Source: Spirochaetaceae bacterium (GTDB taxonomy: Bacteria > Spirochaetota > Spirochaetia > B11-G9). Taken from it: a stretch of DNA of 7,598 nucleotides. Every line of letters begins with the position of its first letter. The first letter of the stretch is position 1. The DNA lies in the NCBI GenBank assembly GCA_030600745.1, contig JAUVLL010000155.1, positions 1-7,598 on the forward strand. The letters run 5' to 3'. The notes under the pieces were generated by a model. The model ran no database searches and was not told the origin of the DNA. It saw nothing but the letters and a program-made list of their open reading frames with translations. Shown piece after piece: positions 1 through 5,953 of the stretch. A program made the position numbers and the translations under genes.

Positions 1-2997
1 AAATCGGGATCAGTAACAGAGCCGGAGAGATTTAGATATCCATAAGCAGTACCATCTGTAAATTCAACAAATTCACCAATAGGAATAAGATTGATAAGAG
101 GCAGATCTACTTCCAGATTTGTTATTGCAAGATCAATCAGATCATTAATAACATTTCCCTTAGCTTTACATCTAAAAGGCAGTGGGCCCTTTGAAATTAT
201 ATTAAAACTTCCATTATCATTTATAGATCCTGAAATACTGCTTTTGGGACCACCTTTAAAACTTATTATCTTATCATCTCTTTCTATCTGGAAATCCCAT
301 GGGTCGGAAAACTTTGTGTCAATAAGAATATTGCTGAATGAGAATAGAAGATTATAATTATTGGAAAATATTTCGGATAATTCAGGTCTTGAATTAAACT
401 GAATAGTACTTCCCTCGATCTGCATGGAACTACTTAAATGTATTTTATTTATAAGACCAAGATATTCAGCCTCTAAGAAAATTCTACCTGTGTTCAGGTT
501 ATATATTCCATTGCCCTTTTGCAGAACCTGGTTCATATAGTTTAAGCGGAGATAATCCATTTGAAGCTGGTTTTCATGAAAATCTATTGAAGTTTCAATT
601 TCAAGAGGAGAAGAGTTGAATTCTCCGTTTTCCAGTTGAAGTGTCAAACTTATATTCGGTTCAGATATTGAACCGTCAACAAGAAGTTCACCATTAAGAT
701 ATCCTGAAAGAGGAACATTATTAAAACGGTTTAATTGGGCATTATTAAAGGCTGATTTGAAAAATATTTCTTTATTCAACAGGCTTAATGTCCCTTCGTA
801 CAGCTCTTCCTCAACCGATTGTAAGCTGAAATTACCCTCAAATTCTCTATTTCCAAAAAAATTATAAGTGAAATCTGCTGATCCACTAAGGGAAGATAGA
901 ATATCCGAGTAATCAATTGAAGTCAGACTGATTTTATCTTCTGAAATATAACCCCCAAGGTTTAGAGAATTTTCTGTTATCAGTCCCGGAATATTATCAA
1001 TTCTCAAACTGTTAATTACTGCTTTCCAATTTCTGTAGTTATTGAAGTATCCTTCAACATCCAAACTTATTCTGGAAATATTCATATCTGCAGGAATAGG
1101 GAAATTCTGCATTATCAATCTGAACTCCGAGATATTCCCCACACTGAACAAGCTCCCCTGCAGACCGTACATTCCATTGAAAAAAATACCAGTACCGGGG
1201 TAATATTTAATATTTACAGAATATGGAAGTTCTTCATAAAGAGAATCAATATCAACAACTATAGACCTATTTGACAATCTCCCTTTTATTGTACCGTTAA
1301 GATTTTTATCATTCCAGTTTACAAATACATTATTGATCTCTACAGATTCATTATTCCCAAAAGCAGAAAAGTCTATTTTATCACCATGTTCAGAAGATAT
1401 GTGAATTTGAGGTGCAGAAAAAGAATACTGCTCAAAATCTGTTGAAATAAACAATTCTGTATTAAGGTCCATCATCGGAATGTCATCAAGGTAAGATACA
1501 AATTTTGCTGGTAGAATATTTATCAGTGATTTTACAGGAGTATTGATTGTGTTAATTGACATGTTTACAAAAAAATCAGGATTATATTGAAAATTTCCAT
1601 CAATTGAGATTATCTCTTCCTGAAGCAAAGGATAATTATTAGGATTTAAAAGGCTGAAAGAGAGATTAAAATCTATATCATTCTCAAAGAAAACCGTATT
1701 AGACTGAAAATTGAATAAATTGACATTGTTAATTTTAATATTTTTTCCCAGGACAGACAGATTGTTATCTTTACTTTTTATAATAATATCAGCATTTATT
1801 TTTGTAGTATCCAAATTGTAGGAAAGGTATAAATTCCCAGAAGGAAGAAAATGTTCAAAATCTATTACTCCCTTGAAAGCTATTAATCCATCCCTGGTAG
1901 ATGCTTTTAATTTTGAAAAAACAACTCCTTCATTATCTCCTGTCAGGGCCATAGTAGCTGTAATCTGTACAGGAAGCATTGGATTATTGGTTATAGCTTC
2001 CAAATCAGCAGAATAGGAGAATTCTTCTGAATCAAACAGATATTTAAATTCTGCAGTTCCTGTAACTGAAGTACCAAGCCATCTTGAAATAGAAGGGTCA
2101 ATATCTTTTGGGTTAAAATAATCCAGTGGAATGAAATTTTCACTGGTAAAATTTCCTGTTACCTGCCGATTAATAGTTGAATAGATCAGTCTAAGATCAA
2201 GAGGTCTTGCATCTGAAACCTTTCTAATGTCAAATTCTCCGTCCCTGTAAGATACCTGAAGAGTAAGTTTATCAATACTGACACTGTTGGTATCTATGGA
2301 TTTAAAGGAAATTCGTGTATTAAAAAGATCCATATTATCTGACAGTACACCGGAAAATTTAAATTTTGCGCTGCCTGCTGCAAACTTAAATTGATCTATA
2401 TTTGTTTTTAAAGTTCCCCTGATATTATATTTAAATTGTTCATCAATATGATTTAAATTAAAAAACAACCTGGATAATTGAATAGATTCTGTACCTTTAA
2501 TTAGTTTAATCTTAAGATTTCTGCCGTTTATTGTTAAATCAGGGAAATCCCTGGTAGCTTTTTCATTTTTTCTGTCCATACTGAAAAGATTAAATAGTTC
2601 CCGGTCCACATCATAGTCAAAAGTAAATTCAGATTTAACAATTCTAATCTCTTTTAGTGAATTAAGTGCATTACCTGACAGGATTTCAAATAAATTGTAA
2701 TAAATTCTTATACGATTAATATTAATAAGTTCCCTGTCATTTTCAAGTATCGAAAAATCTCTAAACTCCATGTAAAGAAAAAGTGATGGTGATATGCTTG
2801 AATAGCTGATTTTACGGTTCAATTTTTTTTCTATAATACTAATAGTTTGCTTTTTAATTTCAAGTATACGCCTGTCTACTATTTTCTGTACAGGTATAAG
2901 TATTAAGACTGTTATTAGTATCAGCAAAAAGAAAAGAGATGCATGGAGTATATTGATTTGTTTAGTATTAAGCTTCAGAACAGGACCCCGTTAACAT
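1..2997 (-). CDS. tamB: TamB/AsmA-like envelope translocation or lipid-transfer protein, N-terminal part (runs off left edge; start frameshifted)
   Basis: Reading leftward on the minus strand, one frame stays open from the codon at 2990 to the window edge: 996 codons without a stop. It begins with a single hydrophobic helix (HASLFFLLILITVLILIP) followed by a basic stretch. About 900 residues of repetitive beta-strand-rich sequence follow, with many 'G-x-hydrophobic-x-hydrophobic-x-G' strand units such as LNGELLVDGSISEPNISL. This is the layout of TamB/AsmA-type proteins: an inner-membrane anchor and a long periplasmic beta groove implicated in lipid transport and outer-membrane biogenesis. The diagnostic C-terminal TamB domain would lie beyond base 1. 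In Borrelia and Treponema the tamB gene sits next to bamA, so bamA may lie to the left (inference). The only good start, ATG at 2997 with GAGAT upstream, is one base out of frame; reading three rather than four G residues at 2989-2986 joins them as MLTGPVLKLNTKQ. Within the frame itself no ATG, GTG or TTG occurs before the membrane helix. Confidence 0.8.
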
Positions 2998-3015
2998 AAG
3001 ATTATCTCAATAACC

Positions 3016-3042
3016 TTGTTTTTTCAATCTATACAGTATAAT
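3016..3042 (+). promoter_or_regulatory. Probable promoter of the tmk operon
   Basis: A perfect TATAAT at 3037-3042 has TTGTTT at 3016-3021 as a weak -35, with a short 15-bp spacer. It would start transcription near 3049, about 24 bases before the tmk ATG. The -10 overlaps a perfect 11-bp palindrome, TATACAGTATA (3030-3040). Read on the other strand, that palindrome offers TATACT as a possible -10 for the divergent tamB-like gene. No good minus-strand -35 is seen. Confidence 0.5.
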
Positions 3043-3072
3043 AATAGATCGGAAGATTTGGGGATAAAAAAT

Positions 3073-3702
3073 ATGAGTAAAACAAAGATAATCAATAATT
3101 TTATAGTGTTTGAAGGTCTGGACGGAGCTGGTACTACTACTCAGGCTAATTTACTTGAAAAGATGTATAATTCTGTAAATTTGACATGTATAAACAGCTG
3201 TGAACCCACAAAGGGGTTTATAGGGAAAGCAATAAGGGAGGTTCTTTCCGGTGATATACAAGTTGCATCAGGTACAATTGCAAAGCTGTTTGTAAGTGAC
3301 AGGCATGAACATCTATACAATCCTGATGATGGAATAATTAGCCGGTGCAGGGCCGGAGACATTGTAATATCTGACAGATACCTGTTTTCATCTCTTGCCT
3401 ATCAGTCTCTGGATTATGGATTTGATAGGGTCATGGAATTAAACAACTCATTTCCCCTGCCTGAACACCTCTTTTTTCTGGATGTACCGGCAGAAATTTG
3501 CCAAAAGAGACTTTCTTCCAGAGATCTTATTGAAATATATGAAGATCATACTTTACAGGAAAGCATATTAAACAACTACAAAAAATCATTGGATATATAC
3601 TCAAATTCGGAGATGAATATCCATATTCTTGATGGTACGAAAGATAAATATGAACTTAGAAAAATAGTATGGAGAATATTAAATCCTAATCCGATAAGTT
3701 AA
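3073..3702 (+). CDS. tmk: Thymidylate (dTMP) kinase with a non-canonical P-loop
   Basis: It encodes a 209-residue dTMP kinase, which phosphorylates dTMP to dTDP with ATP in the cytoplasm for dTTP synthesis. The length is normal for the family. Family landmarks are present in order: P-loop FEGLDGAGTTTQ (13-24), EPT (44-46) leading into the GKAIRE helix, the LFVSDRHEH motif (72-80), DRYLFSSLAYQ (101-111), and a basic LID-like segment QKRLSSRD (144-151). The unusual point is residue 21: the Walker A lysine (GAGKTT in most homologues) is threonine, from an ACT ACT ACT run. I chose ATG 3073 because GGGG at 3060-3063 gives a well-spaced ribosome site. A TTG extension back to 3016 would be read through the promoter. 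The next gene starts two bases after the stop, so the two are probably co-transcribed. Confidence 0.93.
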   Translation: MSKTKIINNFIVFEGLDGAGTTTQANLLEKMYNSVNLTCINSCEPTKGFIGKAIREVLSGDIQVASGTIAKLFVSDRHEHLYNPDDGIISRCRAGDIVISDRYLFSSLAYQSLDYGFDRVMELNNSFPLPEHLFFLDVPAEICQKRLSSRDLIEIYEDHTLQESILNNYKKSLDIYSNSEMNIHILDGTKDKYELRKIVWRILNPNPIS

Positions 3703-3704
3703 GT

Positions 3705-4307
3705 GTGAAGCGATTTATAATAGTATTACTACTGTTCCTTGTTCTAACTCATGCTCAGCTCTGGTCATATAAAATATTATATGCAGAACAGTACTATAAG
3801 CTCTATCATCAGCATCTTTATCAGTACCCTGAAGATTTTAATGGTAATATATGGTATCTGGAACGTGCCTTAAGCCGTCCATTTGTAAATCCGCTTAATG
3901 CTCTTACTCAAATTAATGATCAGAGTGTATGGGAAAGGTATAGATATCTGTTCTATATGCATGTTAATCTAAAATTGGTTGAACAGTACAGGCATCTTGG
4001 GAGCAAGTACGATAAGCATGCAGCCTACTTCTTTAATGAACCCTGGAAAGAGCAAAATCTTAAAAGCCTGGATATAGCCGAAAGTTATTATACTGCAGCA
4101 GAGTACTACTGGAATGAAGCGCTGACCTGGCTGGAAAAACTAAATGGGATAGATTATTTCTTCCTTTCTGATATACAAAACTGGGAAGATGAGCGATTCA
4201 GGATAATTACAGGGGATCTCAATTATAAAGAGATACTTGCAATGGATCTAAAACGTCTTAATAAAGTCAGAGCTGATTTTCTGGCAATGGATGAGAATAC
4301 CTACTAA
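3705..4307 (+). CDS. Unknown 200-residue protein with N-terminal signal or anchor segment, tmk operon
   Basis: I do not recognise this protein. It starts at GTG 3705, two bases after the tmk stop. There is no clear Shine-Dalgarno sequence, which suggests translation coupled to tmk. Residues 2-18 are KR followed by a strongly hydrophobic run (FIIVLLLFLVLTHA), either a cleavable signal peptide or a membrane anchor, so the rest should lie in the periplasm. There is no lipobox cysteine. The mature part is very rich in Tyr, Trp and Phe and looks helical. A stretch around residues 120-145 (LDIAESYYTAAEYYWNEAL) has the Ala/Tyr spacing of a tetratricopeptide-like helix pair, but I cannot confirm a TPR domain. 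The only functional hint is the fixed pairing with tmk, which may just reflect lineage gene order. Confidence 0.85.
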   Translation: MKRFIIVLLLFLVLTHAQLWSYKILYAEQYYKLYHQHLYQYPEDFNGNIWYLERALSRPFVNPLNALTQINDQSVWERYRYLFYMHVNLKLVEQYRHLGSKYDKHAAYFFNEPWKEQNLKSLDIAESYYTAAEYYWNEALTWLEKLNGIDYFFLSDIQNWEDERFRIITGDLNYKEILAMDLKRLNKVRADFLAMDENTY

Positions 4308-4311
4308 TCTT

Positions 4312-4326
4312 CAGGGCGTTTCCCTG
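4312..4326 (+). terminator. Weak hairpin after the tmk operon, possible terminator
   Basis: CAGGG (4312-4316) and CCCTG (4322-4326) form a 5-bp GC-rich stem with a CGTTT loop, four bases after the stop of the upstream gene. No clean T run follows (next bases GGTTCCGTTTC), so intrinsic termination would be inefficient. Confidence 0.25.
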
Positions 4327-4363
4327 GGTTCCGTTTCTGCTTCAATACCCAGGAATTTTTTCA

Positions 4364-4471
4364 ATGATTTTAACTGTTATACCGCTAATAATCGGCATCC
4401 CACTTTGGCTATTCCGCTTATTTTCAGTATACTCAATAGTTATCTTCCCAAAGTTGAAAATTGTGAAATAG
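4364..4471 (+). CDS. Possible 35-residue single-pass membrane peptide
   Basis: ATG 4364 is preceded by AGGA at 4351-4354, nine bases upstream, which is a reasonable ribosome site. The frame encodes 35 residues: a hydrophobic segment (MILTVIPLIIGIPLWLF), an Arg, a second hydrophobic part (LFSVYSIVIF), and a basic tail PKLKIVK before TAG. This looks like a small inner-membrane protein with a positive cytoplasmic end. Alternatively it is the remnant of a longer gene. Removing one T from the T6 run at 4356-4361 would fuse it to the frame beginning at ATG 4291, giving about 60 residues. I know no homologue, and an AT-rich stretch can yield hydrophobic frames by chance. Confidence 0.3.
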   Translation: MILTVIPLIIGIPLWLFRLFSVYSIVIFPKLKIVK

Positions 4472-4652
4472 TGTCATCAGAAGCAAATAAATTAGAAAAA
4501 TGTTTATATCAGGAAATTTATATTGGGAATTTGACTCTGTGGGTAGTGTACAGCTACTAACAATGACTTTACGATAGAACAAAAGTAAAACTACTGTTTT
4601 AACTCCGGTGGAAGTAGATAAATAGGGAATAAATCCCAATGGAAGCAGGATA

Positions 4653-4672
4653 TTGAGGAATTTTGAGGAATT
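4653..4672. repeat. Perfect tandem duplication of a 10-bp unit
   Basis: TTGAGGAATT occurs twice back to back (4653-4662 and 4663-4672). The unit is about one helical turn long, and the pair ends 14 bases before the putative -35 of the toxin-antitoxin promoter. It could be a regulator-binding pair or replication slippage. Confidence 0.7.
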
Positions 4673-4686
4673 TAGTAAAAAATTAG

Positions 4687-4715
4687 TTGATAATCCAGTC
4701 TAAATAAGGTACTAT
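4687..4715 (+). promoter_or_regulatory. Promoter of the toxin-antitoxin operon
   Basis: TTGATA (4687-4692) and TACTAT (4710-4715) are separated by 17 bases and lie just upstream of the antitoxin ribosome site GGAG (4725-4728). The -35 is a good match to consensus and the -10 is fair (4 of 6). No other good pair is seen in the preceding 100 bases. Confidence 0.5.
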
Positions 4716-4724
4716 ATAAGTACT
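4709..4724. promoter_or_regulatory. Candidate autoregulatory operator of the TA operon
   Basis: GTACT (4709-4713) and AGTAC (4719-4723) are perfect inverted arms around ATATA, and the right arm lies in the palindrome AGTACT (4719-4724). The two GTAC centres are 11 bp apart, one helical turn, and the left one overlaps the -10. Phd/YefM antitoxins are known to repress their own operons; YefM operators contain paired palindromes with a TGTACA core. The match to that architecture is suggestive, not proven. Confidence 0.45.
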
Positions 4725-4736
4725 GGAGAAGTATTA

Positions 4737-5027
4737 ATGAATTTGAAAGATGATATAAGACCTATCTCATATATTAAGACGAATGCCGCGGATATGTTGA
4801 GAAGAGTAAATGATACACACAACCCTATAATTATAACACAAAATGGAGAGGCAAAAGCTGTTCTCTTAGATACTGAGTCATATCAGTCTATGAAAAATAG
4901 TCTAGGTATTCTTAAAATCCTTTCACAAAGTGAAAAGAATATTGATGAGAATGAGTTGTATACCCAGGAATGTGTCTTTTCAGAACTAGATGAAAAATTA
5001 TCTGAATTAAAAAAATCAAATGAATAA
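4737..5027 (+). CDS. Phd/YefM-family antitoxin
   Basis: The 96-residue protein has the family's usual length and layout. The N-terminal DNA-binding half reads IRPISYIKTNAADMLRRVN (7-25), then PIIITQNGEAKAVLLDTESY (30-49), the classic Phd/YefM core. Residues 60-96 are acidic and lysine-rich with little hydrophobic core, as in the flexible tails that wrap and neutralise the toxin. ATG 4737 has an excellent ribosome site, GGAG at 4725-4728, eight bases upstream. The toxin gene follows after 27 bases. By analogy with the family, the antitoxin should bind the GTAC inverted repeat in its own promoter, more tightly when complexed with toxin. It is labile in known members. Confidence 0.92.
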   Translation: MNLKDDIRPISYIKTNAADMLRRVNDTHNPIIITQNGEAKAVLLDTESYQSMKNSLGILKILSQSEKNIDENELYTQECVFSELDEKLSELKKSNE

Positions 5028-5054
5028 TAAAATATAGATAGATGAGTATAAATA

Positions 5055-5378
5055 ATGAAAAAATGTGATGTAATCTGGACCGATACAGCAAAAAAAGATT
5101 TGAATGAAATAATTGAATACATTGCACAAGATTCAATAGAAATTGCAATACAAAAATATGAAAAAATAAAAGAAGCAGCCGAGCCGTTAGTTTTAGTTCC
5201 AGATCAAGGCAGAGTAATACCGGAACTATTAAAACATAATATTACAAAATTTAAGGAACTTATTATTTCTCCATGGAGATTGATGTATAAGATTGAAAAT
5301 AATGTTGTTTATGTAATGGCAGTTATTGATGGTAGAAGGAACATAGAAGATATTTTATTACAGAGATTACTAAGATAA
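5055..5378 (+). CDS. RelE/ParE-superfamily toxin
   Basis: This 107-residue protein has the ParE-like pattern: VIWTDTAKKDLNEIIEYIAQDS (6-27, the two N-terminal helices), DQGRVIPEL (50-58), a KELI strand (67-70), WRLMYKI (74-80) and VIDGRRNIEDILLQR (90-104). The 'GR..PE' and 'RL.Y.I' elements favour the ParE/plasmid-stabilisation branch, whose studied members inhibit DNA gyrase. Ribosome-dependent mRNA cleavage, as by RelE, cannot be excluded from sequence. All landmarks are present and the frame is full length, so the gene looks intact. ATG 5055 follows GATGAG (5041-5046) at a workable distance. It is co-transcribed with the antitoxin just upstream and is followed 78 bases later by an attC-like site. 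Confidence 0.9.
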   Translation: MKKCDVIWTDTAKKDLNEIIEYIAQDSIEIAIQKYEKIKEAAEPLVLVPDQGRVIPELLKHNITKFKELIISPWRLMYKIENNVVYVMAVIDGRRNIEDILLQRLLR

Positions 5379-5456
5379 TCTGAAGATAACACATATAAGC
5401 CCTCCTCGTGTCAATGACAAAGGGTGGAAACAACAAATCATAATATCACTCATTCA

Positions 5457-5583
5457 GCTAACAAACACTTGCACGCCGACCGGGCACAAGTGTGGTTTTT
5501 CGGTCTTGTTCGTTGGCCGGAGGGTATCAAATATCAAACAATATCGTGCTTCGGCGTCCTTTGGGTGAAGTGCGGCGTTGAGG
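5457..5583 (+). other. attC-like integron recombination site (about 127 bp)
   Basis: The segment is noticeably more GC-rich than its surroundings and has nested imperfect dyad symmetry. Outer core: GCTAAC (5457-5462, R'') against GTTGAGG (5577-5583, R'), with AAC pairing to GTT. Next, CACTT (5466-5470, L'') pairs with AAGTG (5568-5572, L'). Next, CGCCGA (5474-5479) pairs with TCGGCG (5551-5556). Further in, ACAAG (5486-5490) pairs with CTTGT (5505-5509). This order (R''-L'' then L'-R'), the unequal spacing between arms and the 127-bp length match large attC sites such as the Vibrio cholerae repeats. The 7-mer cores deviate from RYYYAAC/GTTRRRY by one position each. A site next to a TA operon fits a cassette. 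Confidence 0.75.
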
Positions 5584-5597
5584 CTGTAGAAAAAGTG

Positions 5598-5639
5598 TAA
5601 ATTTTGCTATCTTTCCGGGAATTCCCATGGTAAAATTTA
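5598..5639. promoter_or_regulatory. Nested palindromes upstream of the TA remnant, possible operator/promoter
   Basis: TAAATTTT (5598-5605) is exactly complementary to AAAATTTA (5632-5639). Partial symmetry continues inward (GCTAT against ATGGT). Inside lies a perfect 10-bp palindrome GGGAATTCCC (5617-5626), centred three bases off the outer repeat. TAAAAT (5631-5636) could be a -10, with TTGCTA (5604-5609) an over-distant -35. The strong ribosome site GGGGGA (5648-5653) follows. This looks like a former TA operator/promoter. Confidence 0.4.
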
Positions 5640-5659
5640 ATTAGACTGGGGGAATAAAA

Positions 5660-5851
5660 ATGGGAAGATATAAAGAATATTTTTATTTGCATATAGCCGT
5701 GGCATTACTTCCAGTCGAGACATCGCTTTGCTTTGTCTGGAGAATATTGGCCTTTGAGACGATGATTACACGAGGTTTGAAAGATTCAAAAGAAGGAAAA
5801 TCAATTTCTAATGAAGAAATGAAGCGTAGGATCAGCACATGGCAAAAATAA
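5660..5851 (+). pseudogene. Antitoxin remnant (only the C-terminal part looks native)
   Basis: A 63-codon frame opens at ATG 5660 behind a strong ribosome site (GGGGGA, six bases upstream). Its last 28 residues, from ITRGLKDSKEGKSISNEEMK to RRISTWQK, resemble the C-terminal tail of antitoxins paired with ParE/RelE-like toxins: a glycine-lysine turn, ISNEE, then a basic amphipathic end. It overlaps the following toxin start by 13 bases, a usual TA arrangement. The first half (YLHIAVALLPVETSLCFVW) is hydrophobic and resembles no antitoxin DNA-binding domain I know. That suggests internal deletion or frameshift of a longer gene. A genuinely short antitoxin of a different type is the alternative. 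Confidence 0.5.
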
Positions 5852-5898
5852 GATGGACGGAAGAAGCGGTATCATGGCTTCAGGAGATAAATGATTAA
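5839..5898 (+). pseudogene. RelE/ParE-type toxin remnant, truncated after 19 codons
   Basis: ATG 5839 overlaps the antitoxin-like frame. It encodes MAKIRWTEEAVSWLQEIND before TAA at 5896-5898. The pattern 'I-W-T-E-E-A-x-x-W-L-x-x-I' is the typical first helix of ParE-like toxins (compare DVIWTDTAKKDLNEI in the intact toxin 780 bases upstream). The rest of a toxin of about 100 residues is absent: only 55 bases remain before the end of queA, and no other frame there continues the family pattern. The module is therefore dead, probably through a deletion ending near 5896. Confidence 0.6.
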
Positions 5899-5953
5899 TG
5901 GAACAGATTTATCTGAGCGCTAAAGCTAAAGGAAGTAGTGTTCAGTAAAATAC

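Larger units (their letters stand above)
4308..4736. other. Long intergenic stretch at the left edge of the accessory island
   Basis: This stretch of 429 bases separates the tmk operon from the toxin-antitoxin operon. It holds a weak hairpin after the upstream stop, a possible 35-codon membrane-peptide frame, a 10-bp tandem repeat and the TA promoter. An 89-codon frame starting at 4291 crosses it, but has no recognisable protein features and overlaps the upstream gene. No attC-like site or inverted-repeat end of an insertion sequence was seen here. Confidence 0.6.
4687..5577 (+). mobile_element. Putative integron gene cassette carrying the TA operon (left boundary uncertain)
   Basis: An attC-like site follows the toxin gene in the orientation expected for an integron cassette, with the gene on the same strand and upstream of the simple site. 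The right crossover would fall between G and TT at 5577/5578. The left boundary needs an upstream G-TT. GTTGATA at 4686 and GTTGAAA at 4453 are both possible and neither is diagnostic; the interval given uses the former. TA modules with their own promoter are typical cargo of chromosomal integron arrays. No integrase gene or attI site is visible in this window. Confidence 0.4.

Noticed and set aside
91..357. Plus-strand open frame of 88 codons
   Set aside because: It lies wholly antisense to the tamB-like frame, has no ribosome site or family pattern, and is explained by the opposite-strand codons.
3016..3072. N-terminal extension of Tmk from TTG 3016
   Set aside because: The region holds the TATAAT promoter, the added residues fit no Tmk, and ATG 3073 has a good ribosome site.
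4291..4560. 89-codon plus-strand frame after the tmk operon as an intact gene
   Set aside because: It overlaps the upstream gene, its composition is not protein-like and it matches nothing I know; only its start is kept as part of a possible frameshifted gene.
4586..4601. TAAAAC-TACT-GTTTTA hairpin
   Set aside because: The stem is almost all A-T, is likely by chance in this composition, and has no gene just upstream to terminate.
4883..5148. Two minus-strand frames across the TA operon
   Set aside because: They are Ser/Phe/Ile-rich antisense translations of AT-rich genes with no ribosome site or domain.
5409..5419. Palindrome TGTCAATGACA downstream of the toxin as a terminator
   Set aside because: The arms leave a one-base loop that cannot form a hairpin, and no T run follows.
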